Shown: positions 1-14,000, counted from the stretch's first letter. The stretch is DNA of 64,000 nucleotides from Dipylidium caninum (GCA_017562135.1 QEYB01000368.1:248001-312000), one strand, 5' to 3'. Translations and numbers: made by a program. Notes: generated by a model from the sequence alone, not told the origin.

Positions 1-361
1 TCAGACGAATTTTATTACAAAAATACAAGTTAGAAAAATATGGGCTGCCTTAACAACCATTCACAACATGAAAGCTCGAGGCTGAAAGAATAGGATCGTA
101 AAATTTAAGAAGAACAGTGTATTAGCACTGTACCACTGTACCGATAGCAAGAATGGCGCCCTTTATTTCGTTCGAGTCATTTCCCGATAGCATTCCTTCC
201 AATTCAACACACATATCTTCGATGAATTCGGTATAATTACTAGCCGAGGACTCTTTCAAATCAGAAGCAATGAATCTGCGAAGTTCTGACACAGTGGAGA
301 TCCGAACTTCATCAGAACCTGATTTAAGACCCTCCAAAAAGCGAGTTAAGGCGTTATCCAT
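1..361 (-). CDS. MTOR: mTOR kinase, N-terminal coding exon (partial gene)
   Basis: First coding exon of the TOR kinase, the catalytic subunit of TORC1/TORC2 that couples nutrients to growth. The ATG is at 361-359 and the frame stays open to about 137-144, where intron sequence begins; the rest of the gene lies off the left edge. About 75 residues are visible. They match the start of animal mTOR, including the helical stretch 'FLEGLKSGSDEVR' and the signature 'NEIKGAILAIG' (human NERKGGILAIA), which open the N-terminal HEAT repeats. The kinase domain is not in the window. The donor is ambiguous because the 8-mer GTACAGTG occurs twice in tandem (about 128-143 on the plus strand), giving two candidate splice sites. 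It is divergent from the PDZ-LIM gene, with about 1.05 kb between the start codons. Family identification is by recognised motifs, not by alignment. Confidence 0.85.
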
Positions 362-1410
362 TAATCAGGCAAGCCCCGGCCGGGCAGGGGCGAGATGAAG
401 AGATAAAATGCATCAAAATACGACAGTCATGTATAAGGCCACTAAAAAGATCAAGGGTTAACAATAAAATAAAAGGCTAACGCATGAATTCTAAGATAAA
501 TAAAAAGCAAACCTTTGAGCAAAATTTAAGCAGGGAAGACACTGAATCTTTGACGCTTCTTCGAATGTGCTCTGTTTGTTTTTTTTCCGTATTGGAAACT
601 TCTTAAATTAATCTCAAATTGTTAAATTTTTTTAATTTTGATTTGTATAGTTTAATTTGCTAACTCTTGTGTTTTTTCTTTTTGACATTTGTTTTAATTC
701 ACTGTTTTCAATACCTAAAATAATTGCGGTAAATTCTTCTTTCTGAGCAGTTCTTGCGGTCTGAAGTTTGGACATCCCATCTGGCCGGATCCTTCGAGCT
801 GACTTATCTTGCGCAATATTTTACTATTTTTCCCTTCGTTAGGTTTTAGTGGTATGTTTTTCACTTCAGGTGTCGCTTTTACTCTCTTCGTCATTATCCT
901 CCCTGGATCTATATATCGTCGTTAATTTTCAACTGTCGAATTTTTATTTCTCACCCAGAAATGTCATGATACGCTACTACTATTGCTATGTATGCTTGTT
1001 TGTTTCCTTCTTTATTCTTGCCAGCACAGTCGACCATCCGTCTTCTAATTTTTATTATGTTACTATTACATGTGATCTATGCGCAACCTATGGCGTTCAT
1101 CTTTTTGCTTTTGCACTTGCGGTAACACGTTTTTGAAATACGCTCCCTTTTTTATTATCTTAGCGCTTACGCCTCCTTGTGACTTTTTTTGTTAATTTGA
1201 GGCATATATATATATTAATTTTTTGTATTGTTTCCCCCAAAATTTCGTAATGTTTTTCGTAATTGCTTGTGCTATATCTTTAGGTTTTGTATGTGTAACG
1301 GTTCTGACGAGTACATTGTTCTCAGCCTTTATAGATTTTACGAGATATAACCGCATTTGATCTCACATTCCTGACTGCTTTTTAGATAATTTCGCACCTG
1401 TACCAAACCA
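362..1410. other. Divergent intergenic region between mTOR and the PDZ-LIM gene
   Basis: About 1.05 kb separating two start codons on opposite strands, so it must hold both promoters and 5' leaders. It is AT-rich with T-runs. A 95-residue plus-strand ORF (849-1136) is hydrophobic, low in complexity and matches nothing I know, so I treat it as chance. I saw no TATA box convincing enough to call. Confidence 0.5.
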
Positions 1411-4400
1411 ATGGATAGTGAATCATGGCAGCTGGTAAATTTTGAGTTAATTACGTTAAATACATTACTGCTTGCATTCTCGTGCTCTCATTAGCTTTAC
1501 TTTGTGCATATAGCATGAATGGTTTTTTTAATTTCTTATTTTAAATACCGACGCTATTTCGATCACTTTTTGGCACTTATCCTGTAGTATTATTACCCGA
1601 CTTCTGGTTTCACAATTTTTGGTAATACTGGGAAATGTGGGCTTCTCTTAAGTTGCACAGTTTTTGTTTATTATAATTATTAATTTATTATGAAAGCTTT
1701 CACAATGCGCAGCCCCGGTGTTAAAGGCATCACTTTTAGAGTGAACCTGAATAACTTCCAAAATTGCATATTTTAACATTTCGACATTCGAGGAAGACTT
1801 AGCCTTTGTTCTATATTCTTCCAAGCCCATTATATTGTTGTGGAGAACAGATGACAGCTTAGTTGTAGGAGTCGTGTCTGCCATAAAATTTCTAACCCAA
1901 ATGTCGCAACTTTTATCAGACCATAACTCTTACGTTTAATGTGTGTCGTTGATTTCTTTTACTGCAGTTGACTCTGTTCCTCACCTGTCCATATATAGGT
2001 TTTATTTTTGGGTTATTCTGTATCCAGAATCTTGAAAATTGGAGAGAGCGTCGGAGAGCTGCGGCGAGGGCACTATCTTTGGAGATTCAACAGCACTGCT
2101 ATGTACCCCTCCAGAATGATACTACAGGGAAGGCAAACAAACCCCCTTTGAACAAGGACTTCCGAGATGATCTGCGTAAAATTGAGTAGGTATTTAATTT
2201 ATTCTCCTTCATCCCCTAAAATGGGACATTCTAACATTCCCGCCTTTACAGCATTGTATATTCTACAACGCCTACAAATGTCAATGTGAATTATCCTCTC
2301 TTGATAACTAGAAGTCGTATATTTGTTAGATTTTTGCTGGAATCGCCTGTCTTTTTAACCAGATTTGCGCATTATTTACAAGGTAGAAGTTATTTTGATC
2401 ATTTAAAACTGCTTTGCCACTACCACTACATTTGTCATTAATCTTATTTGTTTCATTTTAGGCATTCAGACCAGCAAATTCCGGAATCTGGTTGCCATGT
2501 ATCCTATCCCAGTGGTCCTAAATGTAGCTCCAGCTTCAGTATTTTGAGTAGTTCAAATAGCATTCCTGCTTCGCAGTCATCGCATAATCCCGTTTCTGTC
2601 GCCGTAAGCCACTGTTTTCCCTATCACTCCTTTCGTTTGGAAAGCACATAGTCCATTTAGCAGGGTATCTCACCTGAAGAACAATTAGTGGTAGGTTACA
2701 CCTCACGCTAGTGGATTCTGTAAACTGAACTGACCGAGTTAATTCAAAGCATTGACATGACTCGACTTTACCTCAATTTTCACTCCTAATCTCACAAGGG
2801 GAAATCATTAGTAAAGCCAAAACCTAGGATTCTTTGCTCTTCTTTTCTGTGCTGGCGGGCCTTAATTTTTTATTGACGTTTTGTTATCCTCCATTTGTCA
2901 CAGTCATTATTGCACCATGTAAACAATTAATACTAATCTCATCGTGAAGAAATAGAATTCTGAAATGTTAGGGATGAATGGCATGTCAGGGATATGCGGA
3001 TTTCCACCAAATTTTATTGTCCTGGTGATGATGCACTACTGACACTTTGGTCATCTGCTAGTTAGACTAATGTACTTTATTGCGCTTAAGAAGATCAGTT
3101 AAATTCGGAGCGGCGGGTCCAGCTCTTTATCTTTTCAGTCAGCAATGAGTTATCCGGTCGCAAAATTGCATTCTCTCAATTTCTGCATTATGATGTCGGT
3201 GTCTGATTGTAAACTCTCTCTATCTTCTTGTTTACTTATATTTGAGTTTTTAGCATAATGGTGGCTATCATTAATTGTCGAGTTGCTTGTCATATGAGCG
3301 TGGACTTTAGGTCATGCGAAGTTTGCGCTTAGGAATAATATCTTATTTTCCCATAATATACACCTTTTGTGCGGTGGTCGAGCAGGTTGTTTCATTTAGC
3401 CAGAAAGGTGAACATTTTGTTTCATATTAAATGCATGTATTTATGTGTTACCTAAATGATAAGTGGAGCAATTCTTTTCCCACTCCACTTCAAAAAAACA
3501 ATAAGCCTCTTTAGGCGTAACCGCGGGTTCAGCGATTTTCCAAGATATTTCACACACTCGAATAGCTCATACAAGGATTCCTTATCACAGGTTTCCAGTA
3601 GGTCGACACTTTTTTCATAATACAAATTAACTGTGTGAAGGATTTCCGTGACGCTGAGTTTCATCTTATTAAATCTACTGCAGCAGAGACTGATATGCAT
3701 TACAATCTCGCCTAAATTACGCCTTTATGGACCGGAAACGTGGATGGCTTATTGAAAAAGGAATAAAGCTAGTGTGAGGCCTTAATTTCGGCCCTTGCAT
3801 CTAGACTCCATTGTTTTTGCCAAGCTAATTTACATTTTTCTTGAAATCACCAAAACACTCCCATAATTTCAAAGCATAATGTCATTTTCCCAAAAGCAGG
3901 TAAAGTCAAAACATTCTAATCCCAATTAAATTGCATAGAATGAAAAGTGCATAATAGCTGAATCGTGGGAGGGAAGCGGACTCAGTCAGAACGAAAGAAG
4001 GTAGACCTTTTGGCAAATGTACAGTTGGATAAAATCTTACCCACCTAAACCGATAATGTCGCTGCTACAGGGCGAATTGCAGCCACTATAGTGGAACCAA
4101 CCCTAAAAGTATTGGCATCAACCGTCTAAAGTGTGCGTCAGTGTAGTAGTTCGACCTATTCATCGCTAAGCGAACCAAAAAACCGGTGAACGGTGTTTAA
4201 CATTTAGGAAGGAATAAAAGACTTCTCAATAGTGCCTGAAGCCGACTGCTTACGTAGAATGCGACTGTCAGTTCCTTCTTTAAGCTAAATTATTCACCAT
4301 TGTGGTCCGCTGACAATTAAGTCCTCATATATGCCATCTTAATCTCTTATTTCACAGAGGGGTTTTCCTGAAAGGTTCACTGAATTCGAGAAAAGCATCA

Positions 4401-7400
4401 GACGGTCTCCTCTGACGCGTATTCGAATGGTTTGGCAATCCGACTGCGTGAAGGCCGACAATATGGGCATGACTATTGCGGCCCTCGGTGACGATAGTGG
4501 ACCGCCGTTCATCATTGAAGATATTGTTCAGAGTTAGTAATCTTCAAATATTACCATTCGCTTATTAAGACGTATTATTTGAACGAAAATTGAGGTACGA
4601 TTTAAAGTATGTGATCGAGATGTGAACAATCAGGATCACATTTCTTGTCAACATTAAGAAGCCTCAATGAGCTCAGAAACCTCTGGCACTTGGTTATCAT
4701 TAGCGGTTTATTCATTTCCTTCACTAGTGGCAGGCGAGTGCGGTTGTAGCAATAAAATTACAGTTTGTGTGGGATAATTTGATCTTCTTTCGGTCTGCTT
4801 CTTGCCTCTCATAAGTTAAGATGTGTATCCGCCAGAAGTTCGCAAATATACTTAGCGCACGATTTCCGTTTTATTTTGTATCAACTAGTCAATCAATCAG
4901 CTCATTCAATTAATTCCCGAGGATTTCTTTAAAGGCACAACCCACATTTTATAAATGGAAGGGCTTTTTCCAACTTAATAGATGTAACTCACCCTTTTTA
5001 GCATCGACATTGAGTTTTATATAAAAAAACTTTTTCTTCAGAACTAGGTTGGGATATTCCAAAAAATTTAGTAATGGCTGAGCGTATGATACTCAGTTTT
5101 ACTAGTGGACCCAATATATTCGGTGTGGATTGACAAAAAGTAAATCTCATGTGGACTACCAACATTTATACGTCCCCTTACACCAGGATGTCTTACGTCA
5201 AGCTTACTCGATAGAGGTAGAGATTGTAGTCTTATTACATAGCTCTCCCCTGCTTCACACGTTTTGGGAGAAAATCGTTTCTGTCACGCTTTTTAAGAGA
5301 CACTGAATGCGGGACGGTGCCGGGGAATTTGAAGTTATATAGATGAATGGACGCGAAGTTCTTAGGACATTTAGTTTGGCTGAAAGAGTCCTGAGTCCCT
5401 CCGGCTCAACTCGATGGGTTCCTCGTGTTCCATCAGGGAGGACAATATCGGAATCCGCTATTTTGCCTGAGATCTCTCAACTTCAACTACATTAAGATTC
5501 ACAATTCTCGAGTCATTGAAGTAGCATTTTTATGGTAGCATGTTTGATTTAATTTTGGCAGACTCAATGGCAGATAGAGGGCATTTGAAAGTGGGAGACG
5601 AGTTGTTATCGGTCGACAACCTCTGCTGTTCTTTCGCAACTGATCGGCCTGTTGTCGTGCCCACACTTACCAAACTTCACCAAGTGCTCCAACGCCTCAC
5701 AAACAAACAGAGACCTGTAGAGGTGAAGGTCTTTCGAGGCCATGGCATTTCCAGTTCCGGTTAGTTTCATTTGTCTTTTCGACCATTTCCTGACCGTTTT
5801 CTGTTACTTTCAATATTTCCCGTCTATCCGTCGTGTATCTAGAGAGCGCACTTGAAAGACTGATAGAATTTATCATTCTGTGGGTAGGCAGCATGATGCT
5901 TCCACGAGGTGTGTGCTGTCTATGAAAGGCACAGTTTTGCGCGTTTCCATTTTGACCTAAAACGCAACTCCGTGCACGTCTTGGGTTGCACAGCCCGGAA
6001 CGCCAAAGTACAACTCTGTGCACATCCGCCTCTGCTGGCTAGAAGACCTCCTAAAGGCCAGAAGAGGACTTGTTAATAATTGTAGTCAATAAATTTTTAC
6101 GATTTCACCAATTTTAATACAGAAATGTCCAGAACATACCCTAATTACAGTCTGGCTGTTCTCATGCCTGGACCGAAAGCGGAGTGAGAGCTTCTTGCAC
6201 AGGTGTAGGATCAGTCTATTAAAACGTACAATTCAGTCAGTTGCCAGCACCTTGCTATACTAAATAGATCGGTTTGTGACAATTTGAGGGGTATGACCGC
6301 TGATAATTTGTAATTCTCAATTAAAGCCCATTGGCAGGGGCGCTTTTATTTCTTCCTTTTTCTCCCACCAGCTGCTAATACAGAAAAGCCGACGTTCCTC
6401 TAGGTGGAAAATTTTTTTTGTAACCCCAGACGTATATATTGGGACGGACATGGGTGCTAACAATTCGTAATGTAGCCTTTATGCCTTACATTAATTTACG
6501 TGCTATTCCTCATCATTATTTATGCACTGGGATTTGCATAGATCTCATTTGCATTCACCATTTCTCGAGTCTCATACCATGTTGGGGGAGAATCATGCAT
6601 ATACGAAGGTATAATTGCACAATTTTACTGTTCTTTCGACGAATATATTAATGTTTGGGAAAACACCCGTTTTCTTCGCTAGTATTATTATGGAATTATG
6701 GACGCTATCGCTATCTCGGTTTTTTAGCTGAGAGAAGAAGTGAGAATCTGGTCAAGCCACAAGTGAACTCATCATCTCCCAACCGAACGTGTGTAAATGG
6801 CAGTTCAGTGCATATCGAGGCCATAGTGTGTTGACGGTATTTGGTTCTTAATCAACTTTCAAATTGCTCTACGACGATTTCTTCTGCAGGAGGAAGTTCA
6901 ACAACTGTCATTCGTCCCATCGAACGATTTTCATGATCCACAGCAAGTGCCCACCATTATCTCAGTGTGTTTTTATAATAAGTGCTACGACAAAAAGGCA
7001 AAAGGGGTCGATTAGATAAAACCAAGTATACGCGTCATACCAAAATCCACATTTTCGTACTGTTGAGGGAAAGTAGATTCGAGGTGTTTGCCAATTCCAC
7101 CGTAACACTTTATATTAATAAAATTCAGTGCTCTCGATGTTCCCCTGTGAAGAAATCAGATGCACTATGGCTCGGTAAGCGTTGCAACATTCACAGATGA
7201 AGTCGTAAAATCCGCTTAAGATCAGGTACAAGCATTGTAGTTTACATTTAGGAGGCAATGGACATAAAAAAGTTTTATTCAGCTTAGCCTCATGTGTCAA
7301 TGAAGGTAAGATCTTGATTCTACCTCGTATGGATGGAATATCAAAAGTACTATTTGAAGTCCTCATTAAGGCCATCTGTGGTAAAAGACGGCACTTTAAA

Positions 7401-10400
7401 AATATTGGATAAACTAAAGTTGGGTAGAGGAAACTTATAAATTTGGTAAAAAGCCTGATATGAACAAGAAGTTCTACGAAATACCGCAATTTCTATTGAA
7501 CGGACCAATCTAGATGAAAAGGTTTTATACTTCCGATTGATATTTTACTAACCGATCCCGTAGGGACGGATCAAGTCTTTTACTACTGATTTAGGAGTTG
7601 GTGCTCCCAAATAGTTGTGCCTATTGCATTATTCCAGAGACGGTGAAAAATACCCACGGAAAGGGAGTAACTCAGAGGAAAAAGGCATTACTTTGGTAGA
7701 GTTTGAAAAAATCCATCCATTTCCAGACGTTCAGCACTTCTTATCCTCGGCAGAGCCTACTGGAACAGATTATTCGGGTAGGTGCACGGAAATATATATG
7801 TTAGTGAGGCGCAAGTCATTCTGGTAGAAAAAATCAATTCTGTCCGAATGAATATGTGAGGAGGGTGATGTGCCTATGAAATGGCAGCATCTTCATGAGG
7901 CTACTTCGTCGCCTAATTGCGAGATTGCCGTCTCTCCTAAAGACCTTCAACGCTTTTGTGCCCTAACTTTTCCAATAAGGCGATATTCCATCAGCTATTT
8001 CATATATTCCCACCTTATACCAGTAGCATGTTAAATGTCACTTACGTCTGCTCGTCAGTCGCAATATTGATATCCTAAATTTCCTTGCCATTGTCCCATT
8101 AGATCCTCCATTGGTGTGCGCACCTCTACCTACGATGGAAATGGGATCTGTGGTGGGGACAGCTCAGGACAATGTCAAATTATATCACCCAAAATCAACA
8201 GCCAAGGCTGTAGAGGTTTTTGGAAATAATACAACAGAACACAGACATGTAAACTGCCATATTTTGTGGTTATTCATAGTGGTTTCCTTAATTTACGTCT
8301 CAAAGTATATTTTGATCCCCATATGCCAAGTTGAGTGTATTTATCACTCCCCGTTTTAACGACACTCGAGCTAGTTGTGAAGGTAGTACACTTCCTATCC
8401 ATTGCCGTCACACTCCCCATTCCTTTCCGTGCAACTCCGCCTCATGAAATGCCAAGTAAATGGACTACTACGCTGTACCGCAGTGGCCTCGTGATTGTTA
8501 CCAAGTAAAGCATTCGCACCCATGTTCCCCAAATGCCTTTGAGCTAGACGTTGCAAGGCGCAGAATTTGGAAATACATCAACTGCATTTACCAACAAAGC
8601 CCCAGGAGTTACTAATTCGCTCTAGTTTTCGTACCCAACGCCTTTTAGTCTTTTGCCATTTAGGCATTGTATACAGGAGGTAAAACAAACTTGTATATAA
8701 TTATTAAAATTCGTTTGCGTGTTCACATTACTTTTTTGTCACCAAATAGCGTTCAAGTCGAGAATAGGGCGTATAATGTTCCAACCTGGTTGAAAACGCC
8801 TTTTTGATTTACTTTCTACCTTAAGAGAGATAGTATTCCTCAAGAAACCTGTAAGCACTTACGAGTGGAGCCACCAGTCCCGTTGATGTACCCGACTCCT
8901 GCCGAGATAGAATCCTTCAATTCAACATCACAGACACCCACACTTCCTTCACCACCACCACCGTCTACGGACAGTCTGGCACCGACACCTTCGGAGACGC
9001 AGCTATCGATTTTCGCCATCCCACCGCCACCCTCGTCACCAGGACTGAAATTTTTGCATGTGGACCAATACTCTTCGTCCTCCCTGCTGCTGTCAGCGCC
9101 TGCATCGCCAACACTGCAAACTCATGAGGAATTTCCGACTCACACTGCCCATAAGAATTCGACCCATCTCGAAAATGAGACTTGCCAACCACTCGATTCT
9201 AATTTGGGGTGCCAATTGGCTGACGAATTTTTGTTACCTATTCAAAATGCCAATGAGGATGCTTTAAACTTTTCCCAGATTATACAACAGAGAAGTGCCG
9301 ATGATGTTATCAAGCCAAGCAGTAGTCTGACGTCAACTGAAATCACTAATATCATGTGTGACTCGCATGATCTCCTTCGAACCGACACCTACCAGGTTTT
9401 ACATTCTCCAAAACCTAGTCGAGTATCTGAGTCGACGGAAGACATGCAATATGACAGTGATGTCAATTCAATAGACGGGGTTGCATGCGTGGAACTTGCT
9501 ACATCTAACTACAAACTTGGAGGTCAACTGAAGCCTGCCGAGTCCAAAGCTGGGGATCCCAAAGATATTTGTGAAAATGATCATCTGGCTGAAAGCGATA
9601 TTGACAGTGAAAGCATCCGTTTGGATCGGCATGGTGCGATACAAGACCATGAAGGTGCCAAAATGACTGCAGCGCGAAGAGATTATAAGATGGAGGAGGA
9701 AGAATCTAGATTTCTTCCTATAATTCCACATAAGGAGGGGGAGGACCTGTGTTCACAACAAAATACCCACGAGTTTTTGAAGACCGTAACTAGTTGTACT
9801 AAAGTTGAGACAATGATGGCGGAAACAGTGATAATGAATACTCTACAAAACTTGGTAGAACATGGAGACTCAAGCATTTCTCCTACACTTCGACCATCCA
9901 AGCACGATAGCCAGGGAATGCGGGAACCTCACCAGATGAGGACGCGGTCTCCACCGAAGCTAGGGCCTGACGAACCATCACAGCCAAAGTCAAGGTATTT
10001 CATTACCGCATGGTTTGTCGGAAGTATTTATGATAGCCTGCATCCCCAAAACCACCATGTCATCTTTCAGATTACCACCACCCCGACCACTAAGAGTGAA
10101 CGTGATTGGCACTTGGTACACATGTGCAGGCTGTAATCAGCAACTGGGTTAGTGCGTTTTTCATTTGTAATCGTATATTTTAGTAAAAATTGTGACGATG
10201 TACCTTATGTTTAGGCACCAGCGACCTCATGATAATTGAACAATTGAGTCTATTTTATCACCTCTCCTGCTTCGTCTGCGCTCATTGCGGTATTCAACTG
10301 AGCGACGGACAAAATGAAACTTCGGTGCGAATTCGTAACAACTTGATTTATTGTTATATTTGCTATCATCGGTTAAGCAAGTCACTACATCACAACAAAG

Positions 10401-11010
10401 AGAGAAATGAAGGAATGAGGACGAAGAAAAGTTCACCTCAAAGCGAGCGCCACTCCGTGTCACGGTCTGCTGCGGAGATGGGAAAGTTGATCCAAACTGA
10501 CTCTTTATCCCACCCAGGTAAGCATACCCTTAATAACCCACCTCAGAAACGACTGTACGCCACCAAAAGAAGCACGATAGAAACTAACACTCACACAATC
10601 CTCACTAGTCATTTTCTGACAGACCGCCTTCATGTGCATACGAGCCCAAATTTTTTGTGTGCAAGCACAAAGGGGCTTAACCAGAGCACAATCGATTTTA
10701 CGCAAGCTTTGGTCCGATTCGAAATACATAAACTCCACATTTGTTGATTTAAATATATGTGGATTCAGGCAAAATTCCAGGGCAGGTGCGGCTCTCCCTA
10801 TACCATTTTTAGGGGTAAGTTCACATCGCGGATGTAAATCACAGATAGTAATAATCTCGCAGACAAATGCACTTCTACTCTAACAATTCACATTCCGATT
10901 GGTGCGTCTATTCATTAAGTTATGACCACCTAATGCCATCTTCACTCTACTGATAAAAGCATACACTATTTTGCCTTTCAGATGATTTCGAGAATTCGTC
11001 TAACAGGTGA
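1411..11010 (+). CDS. PDZ and LIM domain protein, LMO7/LIMCH1-like
   Basis: Likely a junction or cytoskeleton adaptor. Proposed coding exons: 1411-1434, 2028-2185, 2462-2603, 4358-4532, 5562-5722, 6372-6403, 7638-7777, 8103-8248, 8826-9994, 10071-10147, 10215-10517, 10982-11010. All junctions have GT/AG ends and the phases chain exactly: 2556 nt, 851 residues. Exon 2 carries an 'LENWRERRRAAARAL' segment resembling the conserved region of LMO7/LIMCH1. Exons 4-5 encode a PDZ domain (MGMTIAALG... FIIEDIV... GHLKVGDELLSVDN). Exon 9 is a proline/serine-rich linker of about 390 residues. Exons 10-11 encode one complete LIM domain: CAGC, then HLSCFVCAHC, then CYIC. The order PDZ, linker, LIM is that of LMO7; no CH domain was found upstream. 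The weakest calls are the 24-nt first exon, the 32-nt exon 6 and the end of exon 5, where a second donor at 5760 is possible. Confidence 0.75.
1648..3700 (-). other. Possible nested minus-strand exons in introns of the PDZ-LIM gene
   Basis: Two minus-strand open stretches lie in introns of the host gene: 3452-3700 (a helical region with 'TEILHTVNLYYEKSVDLLETCDK' split around residues 15-40, starting near a Met at about 3663) and 1648-1884 (starting near an AG acceptor, with 'LSSVLHNNIMGLEEYRTK' and 'EMLKYAILEVIQ'). Both are compositionally protein-like, unlike most chance ORFs here, and the lower one ends at a possible donor after 'EVIQ'. I recognise no family. They could be two exons of a small nested gene or coincidence. 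Confidence 0.2.
6890..6936 (+). other. Candidate alternative terminal exon of the PDZ-LIM gene
   Basis: A good acceptor (pyrimidine run, then TTCTGCAG) precedes 6890. If PDZ exon 5 is extended to the donor at 5760 (TCCG|GTTAGT), its phase-1 end joins here in frame. It then encodes about 15 residues containing 'TTVIRPIERF' and stops at TGA 6934-6936. This would give a short PDZ-only isoform without linker or LIM domain. Inference from splice signals only. Confidence 0.35.
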
Positions 11011-14000
11011 TATAAACGCCAGAGCACAAACGGATTGTGTATACTACTTCTCTTAATCTTCAGAACATTTTTCCATATACATCGACAAAAAAGTGCTGAT
11101 ACCGCCATTATATTCGACTGTTATAATTTCATACATTCGTAGTTTATCATAACGGGATACATTTTGTGTACGTTTGTTCCGCAATAGCGGGATAAAAGGA
11201 AATGGCCATAAAGTGGTTAGGTACAAATATGCCTTTTTTGTTCATAACTTAAAAGTTCATAAACGTCGCCGCAGGAACTCATTATCCCAGTAGTAGGGGC
11301 TGAAGGAACGCTCCCTCCGCATTGGCTTAAGTGATCGTGCCGACTTGCACAAAGATTTCGCAACTTCTTGTATCGTTGGTTCTTTTGTGTGATCAAATTG
11401 GACTTTCAGAGGAGACTCGGGCCGTTTTATGCTGCCTAAATTGCGAATTATAGGCTATAGTGGAATAGATAGAGTGCAGTGGTATAATGTACCTTGGTCT
11501 TCTCGTAGGGTATTTCCTGTCTTGGATGCCAGCAAATAATTGTCGCGCCGTCCTTCGAGATTATACTTGCACGGGAGTGAATGGCTGACAAAAAAATGCG
11601 TAAGCAGCAACGTGGACCATTTAAATCCATCCTTGATAAAAAATTTGACGGGAAAAGCTAAATGAGAATGAGTGGACTCCTTAAGAGATATAGTTTTATG
11701 GTGGCAATTCTAGGGCATAATATCACGGACACAGGTTAACAAATGCAAGAAACCAGGGCATACTGCTTGACGACTATATCAAGTGAAAAATTAGCGAGGT
11801 CATTACAAAAAACATGGGGAAAAAATTGTGGTCTATGAGGACACAAGGGAGGTTATAGAGTAAACAGATCACAAAAATGAAACGACAAATGTAGTGTAGC
11901 ACTGGTCTGCAAAGAAGTGAACACTTTTGGCAGGGGTATAAACAGAGTATAATGCCAAAAGAAGATTGAGAAAAACCAGGTTTCTGCATAACCAAAAAGA
12001 CAGTATGAATTTTAAAAAAATGCGGAAAAAAGTCCCACAAACGAATTGAACTAATTCCGCGTTGGGAACACGAATGATGACGAAAGCGTTAGCAGAATAG
12101 CGAAAGCTACCAAATCAGCACCGATGAAACAGAGCGGTTAGCTGGCGCCCCATCGAAAGTGCACAAACGATACAGTGTCTTAAAACACCTACCAAAATCA
12201 TATTCGAGCATAAAGACAAGCTCACATCAATTCAAGCTACCGTGCTACCCTGCTCGGCGTCATAATCTATGAAGTTACAACACTTTATGTTATCACTCGA
12301 TATAGCTCTTGAATTTTGCAAATGTAATCACTATTCTCTCCACGAAGAGGGGGTAGAATCTAGTCAGTGGGAATCTCAACCACAACTCGTTATGCGACTT
12401 CTAACCTGCATGTCGGGTATGAGGTCAAATTTGCCCGTGTGGTAATGCCAATAATACACGTTCCACATTGTGTGTTTGTTTCCGCTACTGATTCAGTAGC
12501 AGCGTTGGCTGGGCGGAACGATAAATATCAGCCTGCCAGATGGTAGTCCTGAGTACTCCTTACACAAGAATCCAACGTCCACATACACAAGTACAGCCAA
12601 GTTCACTCCTAGCTTGCCTACACCACCATCTAGTGTGCAACAGTGTCCATACCAAACGGACTGGAATAAAGCAGTGATATAAGTGGCCACGAACCGTCTC
12701 TCCCCTATCTGTTGAAGACGTCCACTCAGCTGTTAGTGTGAGGACTGATTGACTGAGGCAATGTGACCGGTGGCTACGTGGTGCGTCCGTAACAAAACCC
12801 ACGACGAGTTTATTTCCGCTTCAGTTCCCATCGCAGAAGACATGCCATTCTGCCACTCGGTTCAAGTGAGCCATAGTATACCTTGTTCCGCGTGCTTATC
12901 CGTAGCTCTCACCTCTGTCTATGGACGTTTGGTAGGATAGTAAGGCACGTGACCGTCGCGGTTCTGGTCACGTCACGGCGCTCCCTATTTCCGCAACACA
13001 GCCGAAACCCAAACAATCAGCGAGGAACCACGTTGGTCAGAGAGTAAGGGAACGCAGTTGGCATGGCAGATGACCCTTAGTGTTAACATAGACGAGGGGG
13101 ACTGGTTGACATTGGTGAGCGTATTTTCGGCGATGCCACAACACCAACCTCGGAAGTGGGTACACATAACGTAGGCCATCGTGACAGCAAGTTCGGAGGG
13201 GGGGAGATATTCAGCACAGTGGCCACACGAAGAGGCCTGCCATGTCATTATTGCAACTACGGTTTCACCGATGGATAGTCTGGACGTGATCCACACCAAC
13301 CACGCTCTCGATGCGCATACCATCACGGAGGATGTACCACGCCCTCTGCCATTGATGTGAACGTAGAAGAAGGGAGGTGGCTAGGCTAGAAGATGCACTG
13401 TTTGACCAAAAGCTTGTTCTCAGCACTCTCACTCTCCCCAACCGACGTCAACTACTTAAAGAAGCACTTCAGGTTGCGGCCCAAATTGCTCACGATGTGT
13501 GGCGTCGAGGAAGACGGAGGAGACCTTCTCTGTGAGCTTGGACCGCGGAGAGCTTCACAGGCACGTACCGTGCGCTCGTCAGGTCGTTTATGTGAACCTT
13601 TTTGGTACTACTCTCAAATGGAGATTTTCAATTGGCAAACTAGAGGGTTAAGAATAGTGAGAAGAGGAGGAAAAGGCTTCCCATGCTAGTTGACGGTGTG
13701 TACCAACTTAAAAGTTCGCGTATCCACCTAATGTGCACCTCTCTGCAACCTTGTGCCATCTCCCCCGATATCCCACTCATCAGCGGCGGAGAGGGCAATG
13801 GCCATGAAGTGAGCCTCATTTGGATCCCCGCTTCGTCCGCAAAAGTACGCGTAATTCTGCCCCAGCTGGGGCAAACTGAAGAAAACATCCTTTGCCTAAC
13901 GACTACACTCATCGAGCCATTTGGCACTCACCGAATGGAGCTCAACAATTCCCCAGGCTCATTCAAGCTGCTACAGACATTTCTCAAATCCGCTCGCCTA

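Noticed and set aside
7115..7489. Minus-strand ORF of 124 codons inside a PDZ-LIM intron
   Set aside because: No family resemblance, odd composition rich in Leu/Phe/Cys, no splice context; consistent with chance in AT-rich intron.
12985..13326. Minus-strand ORF of 113 codons
   Set aside because: No motif recognised and overlapping ORFs occur on both strands in the same GC-rich DNA.
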